Source: Alistipes senegalensis
GTDB taxonomy: Bacteria; Bacteroidota; Bacteroidia; Bacteroidales; Rikenellaceae
Direction of reading: 5' to 3'
Length of the DNA stretch: 64,000 bases
NCBI GenBank assembly: GCA_023664045.1
Contig: JAMPGH010000001.1
Span: forward strand, 379,354 to 443,353
Made by a program: the position numbers and the translations under genes. The notes below the pieces were generated by a model, which was not told the origin of the DNA, did not search any database, and was given only the letters and a program-made list of their open reading frames with translations. This document shows, in pieces, positions 34,758 to 43,701 of the stretch (its first letter is position 1; each line of letters opens with the position of its first letter).

Positions 34758-36413
34758 ATGAAACACATCCGTTATATAACCCTCATCCTCTGCGTCTTAG
34801 GGGCCGTATCCTGCTCGAACGACGAACCGGTGCAGTTCGGGCTCGACGAAAACAGGATCGCCATAGGCGCCGACGGAGGAACCCGCACCGTGCGCATCTC
34901 GTCGGGCGACGACTGGATCGCCACGACCGACGCACCCTGGATCACCGTATCGCCGGCGAACGGTCGCGGATCGGTCGAGTGCCGGATCATCATCGACTCG
35001 GCTCTCGTAGAGACGCCGCGGCAAGGCATCGTCCGCATCCAGAACCAGCAGTCGTGGGACAACCGCGAAATCACGGTCGATCAGGACGGCTACGAATACG
35101 GCATCTCGCTCGAAAAACCGGAAGTCGCGGTGAAGAACTACGCCACGCTCGACCGACGCTACTTCGACGTCAAGGTGAAGACCAACATCGACTTCGACGT
35201 GAAGCTCCCCGACGATGCCGGCTGGCTCAAGTACGACACCTACAAGGTCAGCCTCGACCGCGGAATCCGCCCGCGCGAGGTAACCGTACGTTTCAAATGG
35301 AACATCAGCTCCATACCCTTCGAACGGATCGCCGAAGTGGAGTTCGCGCCCAAGAGCGACAAACCCCTCGCCCGCCACGACAAGCTGCGCGTGGTGCAGG
35401 ATGCGGCGGCCGCCATCAAGGAGAACACCCGCGAGGGCGACTCGGTGGCCCTGCTGGGTATCCACCGCTCGCTCGACGTATGGGGCGTGCAGTGGAACGC
35501 CACGGAGAGCATGACCGAATGGGAGGGCATCGTCCTGTGGGAAGAAAGCATGGAAGGCTGCACGCCCGAAAAGAAAGGCCGCGTGAAATCGGCCGACTTC
35601 TCGTTCTTCAGCACGAAAGAGAGCCTGCCCTTCGAAGTGCAGTATCTGACGGCGGCCGAAGAACTGCGCTTCTTCAGCAACAGCAACATGTTCCTCTACA
35701 GTCTGGACACGGGAGACGCCATCACCAAGCTGACGCAACTCAAGCGTCTCACCATCTCGGGATACGGTCTCACGTCGCTCCACCCCGATTTCCCGAAACT
35801 CGAAAATCTGGAATACCTGGATCTGCGGAGCAACAACCTCCAGTCGATTCCCGAAGTCATCAGCAAGGAGAAGCTGCCCAAGCTGCGGGTACTCTTTCTG
35901 GGAACCAACCAACGCCAACTGGTCTACGACCTGAGCAACTCGGTGCAGACCGACATCGGCGGTCTGGTCGACGAGACGGTATTCCCGGTCGAACTGCTGG
36001 CATGGGACGATCTCGACACGCTGTCGCTCTCGGTCAACTACCTGCAAGGCACGCTGCCCACGTTCGAAGAAGATCCCTCGTGGCCGGTCTACACGCAGGA
36101 AGACATCGACAACTCGCGAAACGACAAGGGCGTGGACACCCTGCCGGCCTCCATGCTCGGCAAACCGAAAGTGCTGCCCCGCACCAAGTTCTTCGCGATA
36201 AACCTCAACCGCCTGAGCGGCAGCCTGCCCGACTGGCTGCTCTACCACCCGGCCTTGGACTGGTGGATTCCCTACATTCTGATTTTCAATCAGGAGGGAC
36301 GCGACGCGGCAGGTACGACCGCCGGATTCGACAACGAACCGGTCAACCTCAACTATTATTATGATTTCTACCCGACCAAGAAACGTCCCACGGACGAAGA
36401 GGAGGACGAGTAA
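34758..36413 (+). CDS. BACON-domain and leucine-rich-repeat lipoprotein
   Basis: A 551-residue lipoprotein (lipobox VLGAVSC, Cys19). Residues about 30-110 form a BACON domain (GGTRTVRISSGDDWIATTDA, PWITVSP), with a second BACON-like unit at about 115-215 (YFDVKVKTNIDFDVKLPDDA). LRR segments follow: LTQLKRLTISGYGLTSLHPD, LENLEYLDLRSNNLQSIPEV, LDTLSLSVNYLQGTLP. The C-terminus is acidic (PTDEEEDE). It starts 20 bp after the previous LRR gene and is likely its partner. BACON domains are proposed to bind mucin-like or carbohydrate ligands, LRRs proteins; the real ligand is unknown. Confidence 0.83.
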   Translation: MKHIRYITLILCVLGAVSCSNDEPVQFGLDENRIAIGADGGTRTVRISSGDDWIATTDAPWITVSPANGRGSVECRIIIDSALVETPRQGIVRIQNQQSWDNREITVDQDGYEYGISLEKPEVAVKNYATLDRRYFDVKVKTNIDFDVKLPDDAGWLKYDTYKVSLDRGIRPREVTVRFKWNISSIPFERIAEVEFAPKSDKPLARHDKLRVVQDAAAAIKENTREGDSVALLGIHRSLDVWGVQWNATESMTEWEGIVLWEESMEGCTPEKKGRVKSADFSFFSTKESLPFEVQYLTAAEELRFFSNSNMFLYSLDTGDAITKLTQLKRLTISGYGLTSLHPDFPKLENLEYLDLRSNNLQSIPEVISKEKLPKLRVLFLGTNQRQLVYDLSNSVQTDIGGLVDETVFPVELLAWDDLDTLSLSVNYLQGTLPTFEEDPSWPVYTQEDIDNSRNDKGVDTLPASMLGKPKVLPRTKFFAINLNRLSGSLPDWLLYHPALDWWIPYILIFNQEGRDAAGTTAGFDNEPVNLNYYYDFYPTKKRPTDEEEDE

Positions 36414-36431
36414 GCGAACACCAACAAAGTT

Positions 36432-38522
36432 ATGAAGATGAAAAAAGCAACATACGGCATTTTTGCATCCGCGCTTCTGGCGCTGGCCGCATGTACGACC
36501 GAGACGCTGCCCGGGACGACCGCAAAACCGGCCGAGCGGGAAGAACAGACCGCAGTCGCCGGCGAGCTGATGGTCAAGTTCGATCCCCGGGTGAGCGAAA
36601 TCATCGAACGCGCGGCGCTCGCAGCGCACAACGGCGCACCCGCCACCCGATCGGGCGTACCCGGCGTGGACGAGATCCTCGATCTGGTGGGCGGCTACGA
36701 AATCGAACGCGTATTCCCGGTCGACGAACGCACCGAAGAGAGGACCCGCAAGGCGGGGCTCCACCAATGGTACGTGGTACGCTTCGGCGGAGAACAAAGC
36801 CCGGAAGAGGTGGCAGAACATCTTTCCCAGCTGGGCGAAGTACAGAAAGTGAGCCTCAACCGCACGATCAAGCGAGCCTACAATGCCGAGAAGCGGGCGA
36901 TACCGCTGACCCCCGCAGCGCTGGAAGCGATCGCCCGCAAGGCGACGCGCGCGGCGGACGACTACCCCTACGACGACCCGCTGCTGCCCAAGCAATGGCA
37001 CCTGATAAACCGCGGCGACATGTTCCGGCCGGAAGGAGGCGAGATCAAATCCGTAGCGGGTGCCGACGTGCAGTGCGAGGAGGCGTGGAAACTCTCCGAA
37101 GGAGACCCCTCGATCGTCGTGGCCGTGCTCGACGAAGGCATCTGCCTGACGCACCCCGACCTGCGGGCCAACCTTTGGGTCAACGAAGACGAGATCGAAC
37201 GCTCGCATGAAGACAACGACGGAAACGGCTATGCGGGCGACTACCACGGCTACAACTTTGTGGCCGGCTCGGGGATCATCTCGTGGGACAACATCTCCGA
37301 CTCGGGACATGCGACCCATGTGGCCGGCGTCATCGCCGCGCAGAACGGCAACGGCGAAGGCATCGCCTCGATCGCCGGCGGCACGGCCTCGAAACCCGGC
37401 GTGAAGCTGATGAGCTGTCAGATCTTCTCCGGCAATATGGTATCCAGCGCGATGGCCACGATCCGCGCCATCAAGTATGCGGCCGACAACGGAGCCGTGA
37501 TTCTCCAATGCAGCTGGGGCTACGTATCGGGGCTGGCCAACGGCTACGACTGGTCCCCGACCTTCGCCACCGAGGAGGAGTGGGAAGCGGGAGCACCCCT
37601 CGAAAAGGAGGCGCTCGACTACTTCATCCACAACGCCGGATCGCCCAACGGCCCGATCGACGGAGGCATCGCGATCTTCGCGGGCGGCAACGAGAGCGCC
37701 CCGATGGCCGGATTCCCCGGTGCGGCGGAGATGTGCGTATCGGTAGCCGGCACGGCCGCCGACTTCACGCCGGCCGTATACACCAACTACGGCCCCGGCA
37801 CGACGATCTCGGCGCCCGGCGGCGACCAAGACTACTACTTCGAATATGCCGGCGCGGAAGGAACCTACGTGGGCTTGGAAGAGGCGGACGGCGAACGCGG
37901 CATGGTGGGCTGCGTGCTCTCCACCCTGCCCTACACCGTCAGCGAAACGGGCTACGGCTACATGGAAGGCACGTCGATGGCCTGTCCCCATGTATCGGGC
38001 GTCGCGGCGCTGGCGCTGAGCTACGCCGCTCAGCTGCGCCGCCACTTCACGGCCGACGAATTCAAACGGCTGCTGCACGAAAACGTAACGCCCATCGACG
38101 ACTGCATGACGGGCCGCAAGACCTACTACCGCTACGTAACCGATCTGGAGCTGAGCCACCCCCGGCAGATGCTCCTCTCGGAGTTCCGCGGCAAGATGGG
38201 ATCGGGCCAAGTCAACGCCGCCAAGCTGCTGAATGCGATCGCCGGAAACGGAACGCAGATGACCTTCCCCCACCTGTACGTACCGCTGGGCGGCGACGTA
38301 ACGGCGATACCGGCCAACTATTTCTTGGGCGGAGAAGGGCTGACCTACACCGTAACGATCGCCGACACGACGGTGGCGACGGCGACGATGGACGGCGCCA
38401 AACTGACGGTGAGAGGTCTCCGAGCCGGAACGACGGCCGCGTCGGTCGCCGCCTCGAACGGCGAGAAGCAAGAGTTCAACATAGTGGTCCGCGCGGGAGC
38501 CGACGGCAACGGCTGGCTCTGA
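36432..38522 (+). CDS. Lipoprotein subtilase (S8 family serine peptidase)
   Basis: A 696-residue surface-type lipoprotein (lipobox LLALAAC, Cys21) with a propeptide-like region (about 40-150, VAGELMVKFDPRVSEII) and an S8 catalytic domain. The triad is visible: Asp234 in VVAVLDEGICL, His293 in SGHATHVAGV, Ser515 in GTSMACPHVSGVAAL, with oxyanion Asn420 in FAGGNES. The motif around the Asp reads DEG instead of the usual DSG/DTG. A C-terminal strand-rich domain (about 610-696) resembles a BIG2-like module (GLTYTVTIADTTVATATM). It follows the two LRR lipoproteins by 18 bp, giving the locus a protease but no glycosidase. Confidence 0.9.
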   Translation: MKMKKATYGIFASALLALAACTTETLPGTTAKPAEREEQTAVAGELMVKFDPRVSEIIERAALAAHNGAPATRSGVPGVDEILDLVGGYEIERVFPVDERTEERTRKAGLHQWYVVRFGGEQSPEEVAEHLSQLGEVQKVSLNRTIKRAYNAEKRAIPLTPAALEAIARKATRAADDYPYDDPLLPKQWHLINRGDMFRPEGGEIKSVAGADVQCEEAWKLSEGDPSIVVAVLDEGICLTHPDLRANLWVNEDEIERSHEDNDGNGYAGDYHGYNFVAGSGIISWDNISDSGHATHVAGVIAAQNGNGEGIASIAGGTASKPGVKLMSCQIFSGNMVSSAMATIRAIKYAADNGAVILQCSWGYVSGLANGYDWSPTFATEEEWEAGAPLEKEALDYFIHNAGSPNGPIDGGIAIFAGGNESAPMAGFPGAAEMCVSVAGTAADFTPAVYTNYGPGTTISAPGGDQDYYFEYAGAEGTYVGLEEADGERGMVGCVLSTLPYTVSETGYGYMEGTSMACPHVSGVAALALSYAAQLRRHFTADEFKRLLHENVTPIDDCMTGRKTYYRYVTDLELSHPRQMLLSEFRGKMGSGQVNAAKLLNAIAGNGTQMTFPHLYVPLGGDVTAIPANYFLGGEGLTYTVTIADTTVATATMDGAKLTVRGLRAGTTAASVAASNGEKQEFNIVVRAGADGNGWL

Positions 38523-38529
38523 CGAAACG

Positions 38530-39339
38530 ATGCGACGACGCGGGAAGATAGGGGTGCTCATGGCGGCGCTGCTGCTGGCGGCGCTGCCGCTGAAGGGGCA
38601 GTTTCCGCCCAAACGGAGCCTCGAAGAACTGGAGCGGACGGCCAATCCGACCCCGGTGCCGGGCGGCGAAGCGATGCGCTTCGAACGCCTCCGCATCGAG
38701 ACGGGCGAAATCAACGAAGACGACGCCCCCCGGACCTACACCTACCGCTGGCGCAACGAAGGAGCGGAACCGCTGGTCATCACGCGCGTGGAGAGCAGCT
38801 GCGGCTGTGCGAAACCGACCTACGACCGGAATCCGGTGGCGGCAGGCGGCAGCGGCGAAGTGCGCATCGTCTACCACCCGAAAGGCCACCCGGGAAACTT
38901 CCGGCGCAAGATCCTCGTCTACACGCAACTCTCGGAGCAACGCCCGACGGCCGTACTGGAACTGACGGGTCGCGCGACGCCCTCGGTGCTGCCGACCTAC
39001 GACTACCCCCATGCGATGGGTCCCCTGCTGCTCAAGCAACGGACTCTCCGCCTGTCGGGCGAAGAACTGCAGGCCGAACGCATCGAATGTCTGAACGTCG
39101 GAGACGAACCGCTGCGGCTGAGCGCCCGCAAAGGACTGCTGCCGGAGTATCTTGCATTCGAATGCGAACCCGAGATATTCGCCCCCGGGCAAAAGGGCGA
39201 CCTGATCGTCCGCTTCGACCCTGCCTATGCGCCGCAGAACCTGCCGAAGCAGATTCCGCTGATCCTCGAAGGGCTGCGCCTGCCGCCGAGCCGCCGCACG
39301 CTCCGCATCGAGATCGGCGCCGACGAACCGAAACGATAA
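38530..39339 (+). CDS. Exported DUF1573 protein
   Basis: A 269-residue protein with a signal peptide (GVLMAALLLAALPLKGQ) and no lipobox. Two DUF1573-like Ig folds are seen: YTYRWRNEGAEPLVITRVES with SSCGCAKPTYDRNPVAAGGS (about 72-120) and a second, more degenerate unit (LNVGDEPLRLSARKGLLPE, about 190-265). The SCGC motif and the GEVRIVYHPKGHPG strand are typical. DUF1573 proteins are periplasmic or surface beta-sandwich proteins of unknown role. It starts 7 bp after the subtilase stop, so it is translationally close-coupled to it. Confidence 0.82.
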   Translation: MRRRGKIGVLMAALLLAALPLKGQFPPKRSLEELERTANPTPVPGGEAMRFERLRIETGEINEDDAPRTYTYRWRNEGAEPLVITRVESSCGCAKPTYDRNPVAAGGSGEVRIVYHPKGHPGNFRRKILVYTQLSEQRPTAVLELTGRATPSVLPTYDYPHAMGPLLLKQRTLRLSGEELQAERIECLNVGDEPLRLSARKGLLPEYLAFECEPEIFAPGQKGDLIVRFDPAYAPQNLPKQIPLILEGLRLPPSRRTLRIEIGADEPKR

Positions 39340-39354
39340 AAAAACAACGATACG

Positions 39355-39801
39355 ATGAAAAAGATTTTCGAATTCGCCCTCCTCTCGCTCGCCCTCGTCC
39401 TCTGCGGCGCCTGCGACGACGAGAACAAAGTCCCGAGCCGGCTGGAGGTCAACGCCAACAACGTGGCGGGCACGTGGCAGCTCGCCGAATGGAACGGAGC
39501 CCCGCTGCCGGCGGGCACCTATGTGTACCTGACGCTCGTCCGCAAAGAGTGTCTGTTCGAAATGGTGCAGAACGTCGACAGCTTCCTCAAGCGCTCGCTG
39601 ACGGGCCGCTTCAACATCACCGACGACGAAGAGACGGGAGCCGTGATCCGCGGTCTTTACGACCACGGCACGGGCGACTGGAAGCACGCCTACCGGATCA
39701 CCGAACTTTCGGCCGACCGCATGGTCTGGATCGCGCAAGACGACCCGACCGATATTTCGGTTTACGTCCGCATCGAAGGGATTCCGGAAGATCTGAAATA
39801 A
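39355..39801 (+). CDS. Small lipocalin-like lipoprotein
   Basis: A 148-residue lipoprotein (lipobox LVLCGAC, Cys20). The core has the lipocalin-like opening NNVAGTWQLAEWNGAPLPAG followed by alternating strands (YVYLTLVRKECLFEMVQ, HAYRITELSADRMVWIAQDD). Such proteins are common as the last gene of Bacteroidota surface loci; ligand unknown. It lies 15 bp after the DUF1573 gene and is followed by a strong terminator, so it closes the locus. Confidence 0.72.
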   Translation: MKKIFEFALLSLALVLCGACDDENKVPSRLEVNANNVAGTWQLAEWNGAPLPAGTYVYLTLVRKECLFEMVQNVDSFLKRSLTGRFNITDDEETGAVIRGLYDHGTGDWKHAYRITELSADRMVWIAQDDPTDISVYVRIEGIPEDLK

Positions 39802-39824
39802 AGGTCCGGAGGGAGCAGAGAAAA

Positions 39825-39854
39825 GGGAAGAACATCGGAGTTCTTCCCTTTTTT
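39825..39854. terminator. Bidirectional terminator between convergent units
   Basis: GGGAAGAAC, loop ATCGGA, GTTCTTCCC, flanked by AAAA on the left and TTTTTT on the right, so it can stop both the plus-strand locus and the minus-strand GH30 gene. Confidence 0.9.
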
Positions 39855-39906
39855 ACGGAGTATGGAAACCGGGGCCGGCGAGCACCGCCCGCCCCTACCG
39901 GCCGTC

Positions 39907-41625
39907 TTATTTCCAGATCGTCGAGATGACCGAGCGGGCCGGAGCGTCGAGGACGAAATCGCCCTTTTCGCTATGGACGACATACTGCTGGGCGCTGCTG
40001 CCGCTGTTGAGCAAGACCAGTGCGAGCGACCCGTCGGGATTCTCGAAGACCGCGCAGTTGGCGCCGGCCGACTTCACGCGGCAAGCATCGCGCTTCACGA
40101 CTTTGGAGAGGTGGCCGACGGCGTACCAATGGCTGCGGTAGTTGAGCGACGAGAACGAATAGCTGCCGTCGCAGTCGACGAATCCGTAGCAGGTCGTACA
40201 GCCGCCGGGGCGGTTGGGACCGCGCTGGGCATCGAGCATGAAGTTCCACAGAACGACGGCGCGGCAATAGTTGTTGATCGTCCCCAGGCAGACATCCGAC
40301 ATATGCCACATGAGGTTATCGCCGAAGTCGGGGCACCATGTGCCGATGCTCTGCTCGGTGAAGTAGATGTGCTTGTCGGGCGCGGCCTTGTGCACCTGCT
40401 CCAGAACCGTATACTTGCCCCCGTAGGCATGCCAGGCCGAGCCGTCGAAGTATTTGGCCGCCTCGGGGTCGGCGAAGATGGAAGTTACGTAGTCGGGGAC
40501 GTCGAAATTGTGGTCGTAGGCCCAGATTTTGGTCGCGATGCCCTGCTTCTCGAACGCCGGGCCGAGGTAGCGTTTCACGAACTCGCGCTGCTGGTCCGAC
40601 GACATGTAGGTCGAAGCCGAGTTGCCCTCGTTGAGCGGCTCGTTCTGCGGCGTGATGGCCTCGATCGCGAAGCCCTCCTCCTCCATAGCGAGAATCCACT
40701 GCACGAAATACTCGGCGTAGTCGGCATAATGATCGGGATCGACGCGGCCGCCGTTCCACTTGTCGTAGGAACCCGAACCGCTGACCGGTATCTTCATCCA
40801 CAAGGGGCAGGTCCACGGTGCGGCGATGATCTTCACCCCGGGGTTGATGGCCAGAATCTCGTGCAAGACGGGGAACAGATCGCGCCGGTCGAGCTCGTGG
40901 ATCTCGAAGAACTCGATGCCCTCGCGGTCGCAACAGGTGTACTCGTCGAGCGAGAAGTCGGAGCAACCGATCGAAATGCGCACGTAGTTGTAACCCATGC
41001 CCTCGTCGGGATCGAAAGCCGCGCGCAAGATGCGGTCGCGGTCGGCGGCCGACATCTTCAACAAGTTGTAGGCCGCCGAGCCGGTAATGGCCGGACCGAA
41101 GCCCTCCATAGTCTGGTAACGGGTCGAGAGGTCGATCGAGATCGCCCGGGCCTGTGCCGCGGCGGTCGACTTCGCGGCAGGCTCGAACGCCGCGAAAAGC
41201 GACTTCCTGTCGGCCGTCGTGCACCAAGCCTCGATCCGGGCGGGATAGTTCTCCTCGGCATGGCCGGCGGTTTTCACCGCGAGCTGCCCGACGCCCGTAT
41301 AGACGCCCTGCAACGCGGCGACGCCGAAGACCTTGTAAGCGGAACCCGGCTCCAATCCGTCGAAAGTCAACTTTCCGGAAGCGGTCAGCTCCTGTCCCTT
41401 GCGCAACTCCGCCAACGAAGGAGCCGGACTGTCGGCGGCGCCGATCGTACAATAAGCCACGTCGGCGTGGCGGAGCTCCGCGTCGACCGTTACCGAATTT
41501 TCGGTAGCCTCGACGAACGAGAGTTCGATCGCCGTCTTGTCCTGCGGTTCCTCCGGGGCGCCGTCCTTGCCGCAGGCGGAGAGCGAAAAGAAGGCCGCGG
41601 CTGCGAGAAATAGATGTCTGAGCAT
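39907..41625 (-). CDS. Glycoside hydrolase family 30 lipoprotein
   Basis: A 572-residue lipoprotein (lipobox FSLSAC, Cys18). Residues about 25-150 look like a fibronectin-III-like module (ENSVTVDAELRHADVAYCTI). The GH30 TIM barrel starts at QTMEGFGPAITGSAAYNLL and contains the acid/base in ITPQNEPLN (Glu about 329) and the nucleophile in YFTEQSIGTW (Glu about 424); a side beta domain with LALVLLNSGSSAQQ ends the protein. GH30 members act as beta-glucosylceramidases, beta-1,6-glucanases or xylanases; the subfamily is not readable here. It is convergent with the SusC-led locus, so joint function is not implied. Confidence 0.92.
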   Translation of the reverse strand: MLRHLFLAAAAFFSLSACGKDGAPEEPQDKTAIELSFVEATENSVTVDAELRHADVAYCTIGAADSPAPSLAELRKGQELTASGKLTFDGLEPGSAYKVFGVAALQGVYTGVGQLAVKTAGHAEENYPARIEAWCTTADRKSLFAAFEPAAKSTAAAQARAISIDLSTRYQTMEGFGPAITGSAAYNLLKMSAADRDRILRAAFDPDEGMGYNYVRISIGCSDFSLDEYTCCDREGIEFFEIHELDRRDLFPVLHEILAINPGVKIIAAPWTCPLWMKIPVSGSGSYDKWNGGRVDPDHYADYAEYFVQWILAMEEEGFAIEAITPQNEPLNEGNSASTYMSSDQQREFVKRYLGPAFEKQGIATKIWAYDHNFDVPDYVTSIFADPEAAKYFDGSAWHAYGGKYTVLEQVHKAAPDKHIYFTEQSIGTWCPDFGDNLMWHMSDVCLGTINNYCRAVVLWNFMLDAQRGPNRPGGCTTCYGFVDCDGSYSFSSLNYRSHWYAVGHLSKVVKRDACRVKSAGANCAVFENPDGSLALVLLNSGSSAQQYVVHSEKGDFVLDAPARSVISTIWK

Positions 41626-41674
41626 GTTGTTGGTCGGTTTTAGGTTTATATACGAAATACGATTGAGCCGAGAA

Positions 41675-41820
41675 CAGAAGCAAGCGAGAGCTTGGTTATG
41701 CCGAGAGGGGTATCTTCGACAAAGTCAAAAATACGAAAAGTCGAGCGCAGAAGCAAGCGACAGCTTGATTATGCCGAGACGGAGTATCTTCGACGTAGTC
41801 AAAGATACGAAAAAGACGCC
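41675..41820. repeat. Two tandem 73-bp repeats with TTATGCCGAG and TATCTTCGAC
   Basis: Copies at 41675-41747 and 41748-41820 share CAGAAGCAAGCGA, TTATGCCGAG, GTATCTTCGAC, AGTCAAA and ATACGAAAA. Related words occur in the core of the element at 3227-3552, and the inverse CGAAGATACTCC occurs near 55381. The rest of the 366-bp gap (41626-41991) holds a promoter box and nothing else recognisable. Confidence 0.8.
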
Positions 41821-41979
41821 GATGCCCGCCGGTGCCCCGTGCAGAATATAGATATCGGGAGAAAGAACGGAATGAATATAAATCAGTTATCGCAAAATAA
41901 AAGTGGAATATCCTGCGATCGCAGCACCCGATTGCGGCATAAGAAAAGACGTTCGGGAAGAATAATTCCGAAAAATCGT

Positions 41980-41987
41980 TATATTTG
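41980..41987 (+). promoter_or_regulatory. -7 box ending 4 nt before the start codon
   Basis: TATATTTG is a full TAnnTTTG match; the ATG of the next gene starts at 41992. A start point 5-7 nt after the box would fall on or next to the ATG, so the mRNA should be leaderless or nearly so. No exact -33 TTTG is seen. Confidence 0.6.
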
Positions 41988-41991
41988 TTCT

Positions 41992-43677
41992 ATGAAACCA
42001 ACCGCCCCTCTTCTGCGCATCGCGCTGCTGTCGGCAGTCTTGCTCCCCGCATCCGGCGCATCGGCCCTGCCCGCACTCGACCGAGCGCTCGAAGAACTCG
42101 ACCGCGCGCTCGACCGGGCCGACCAATATGTCGCCAAGCACGAAGTACGCGTGATGACCATCGAAAACATGCTTCAGTCGCGGGGCGTCTCGCTCGAACA
42201 ACAATACGAAATCTACGACCAACTGTACGACGAATACGTCGCCTTCCAGTTCAACAAGGCGATGGAGCTGCTCGACAAACGGGCCGAGCTGGCCGACCGG
42301 ATCGGCGATCCGCAACGCCGGACCGACGTGCTGCTCGACCGCGCCATGCTCTACACCACGTCGGGCATGTTCCTCGAAGCCAACGTGGTGCTCAACTCGA
42401 CGATCGACACCGCGACCCTCACGCCCCGGCAACGGATCGCCTACCACAACACCCAGCACCGCTTCTATTTCGACTTCAACGAATACACCCGCACGCCGGA
42501 GATGAACCGCATCTCGACGGCCAAGATCCGCTACTACCGCGACCGCCTGCTGCAGGAAGCGCCCGCCTCCTCGGAGATCCGCCAATACATGGCCATCCGC
42601 GACTGCATGGACCGGCAGGAGTACGCGCAGGCCGACCGTCTCAACCGCCAACTGCTCTCCCAGTTCGCGCCGGACAGCCACCCCTACGCCGTACACGCCT
42701 ACGATCAGGCACTGATCGCCGAGGCGCTGGACCGCGAAGACGAGAAGACGCTCTGGTATGCCCGGTCGGCACTGGCCGACGTCCGCTGCGCAACCAAAGA
42801 CAACGCGTCGCTCTGCTGTCTGGCGCAAGTCATGCTCAACCGGCAAGAAATCAACCGGGCGTTCCGCTACATCACCCTCTCGCTCAACGACGCGCTCTTC
42901 TACAACGCCAAGCTGCGGCCGTGGCAGATCGCCAACATCATCCCGATGGTCGAGAAATCGTATCTGGAGATGCGGGCCCAGCAAGAAGGAATAGCCCGCG
43001 ACTACCTGATCGTCATATCGATACTTGCGACCGTGCTGTTCGGAATCTGCATCTTCGTGATGCGTCTCTACCGCCGCTCGCAGATCTCCCGACGCAAGAT
43101 CGAGTCGATGAACCGGCAGATTCAGGAGTACAACGCCTCGCTCTCGGCCGTGAACGAACACACGCGCGACATGAACACGGCGCTCGTGGAATCGAACGCC
43201 GTGAAAGAAGAGTACATCGCCCTCTTCCTCTCCATGTGCTCGAACTACATCGAGAAGCTGACGGCCTACCAACGCAACGTACGCAACAAACTGGCCAAAG
43301 GGCGCATCGCCGAGCTGCAGGCCGAGAGCTCGTCGTCGTCGCTGATGGATGCCGAGCTGCAAAACTTCTACGAGATGTTCGACAATGCGTTTCTCCAGCT
43401 GTACCCCGATTTCGTGGAAGAATTCAACGGACTGCTGGTCCCCTCGGCCCGCATCGAACTCAAGAAAGGCGAACGCCTGAACACGGAGCTCCGCATTTTC
43501 GCCCTGATCCGGCTGGGCATCACCGACTCGTCGCGCATCGCCTCGCTGCTGCGCTACTCGGTGAACACGATCTACAACTACCGGGCCCGCATCAAGAACA
43601 ACGCGGCCGGCAGTCGCGACGACTTCGAAAAACGCATCCGCACCATCGGTGCCATGCGCTCGCCGGAACAACCGTAA
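41992..43677 (+). CDS. DUF6377-type TPR membrane regulator with C-terminal helix-turn-helix
   Basis: The 561-residue product starts with a signal peptide (LLRIALLSAVLLPASGASA), then TPR-like helices (about 30-320, for example LLDKRAELADRIGDPQRRTD), one membrane helix (about 337-358, LIVISILATVLFGICIFVM), a coiled coil (SRRKIESMNRQIQEYNASLS) and a cytoplasmic C-terminal domain. The latter ends with RIASLLRYSVNTIYNYRAR, which resembles a LuxR-like recognition helix. This arrangement fits Bacteroidota DUF6377 proteins, probable one-component transmembrane regulators. An in-frame ATG 100 codons upstream is rejected because the tandem repeats and the promoter box lie in between. Confidence 0.82.
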   Translation: MKPTAPLLRIALLSAVLLPASGASALPALDRALEELDRALDRADQYVAKHEVRVMTIENMLQSRGVSLEQQYEIYDQLYDEYVAFQFNKAMELLDKRAELADRIGDPQRRTDVLLDRAMLYTTSGMFLEANVVLNSTIDTATLTPRQRIAYHNTQHRFYFDFNEYTRTPEMNRISTAKIRYYRDRLLQEAPASSEIRQYMAIRDCMDRQEYAQADRLNRQLLSQFAPDSHPYAVHAYDQALIAEALDREDEKTLWYARSALADVRCATKDNASLCCLAQVMLNRQEINRAFRYITLSLNDALFYNAKLRPWQIANIIPMVEKSYLEMRAQQEGIARDYLIVISILATVLFGICIFVMRLYRRSQISRRKIESMNRQIQEYNASLSAVNEHTRDMNTALVESNAVKEEYIALFLSMCSNYIEKLTAYQRNVRNKLAKGRIAELQAESSSSSLMDAELQNFYEMFDNAFLQLYPDFVEEFNGLLVPSARIELKKGERLNTELRIFALIRLGITDSSRIASLLRYSVNTIYNYRARIKNNAAGSRDDFEKRIRTIGAMRSPEQP

Positions 43678-43701
43678 AGAAGAGACGGAGAGGGGCGGGG
43701 C

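Noticed and set aside
34797..38714. 1305-codon open frame antisense to the LRR and subtilase genes
   Set aside because: It is a mirror of GC-rich codon bias in the real genes. The plus-strand genes have signal peptides and domains; the antisense product shows no recognisable motif.
39907..41625. GH30 gene as part of the SusC-led locus
   Set aside because: It is on the opposite strand with a bidirectional terminator in between. Neighbourhood alone does not show joint function.
41692..41991. 100-codon N-terminal extension of the DUF6377-type gene
   Set aside because: It translates intergenic tandem repeats and lies before a TAnnTTTG box and a proper signal peptide at 41992.
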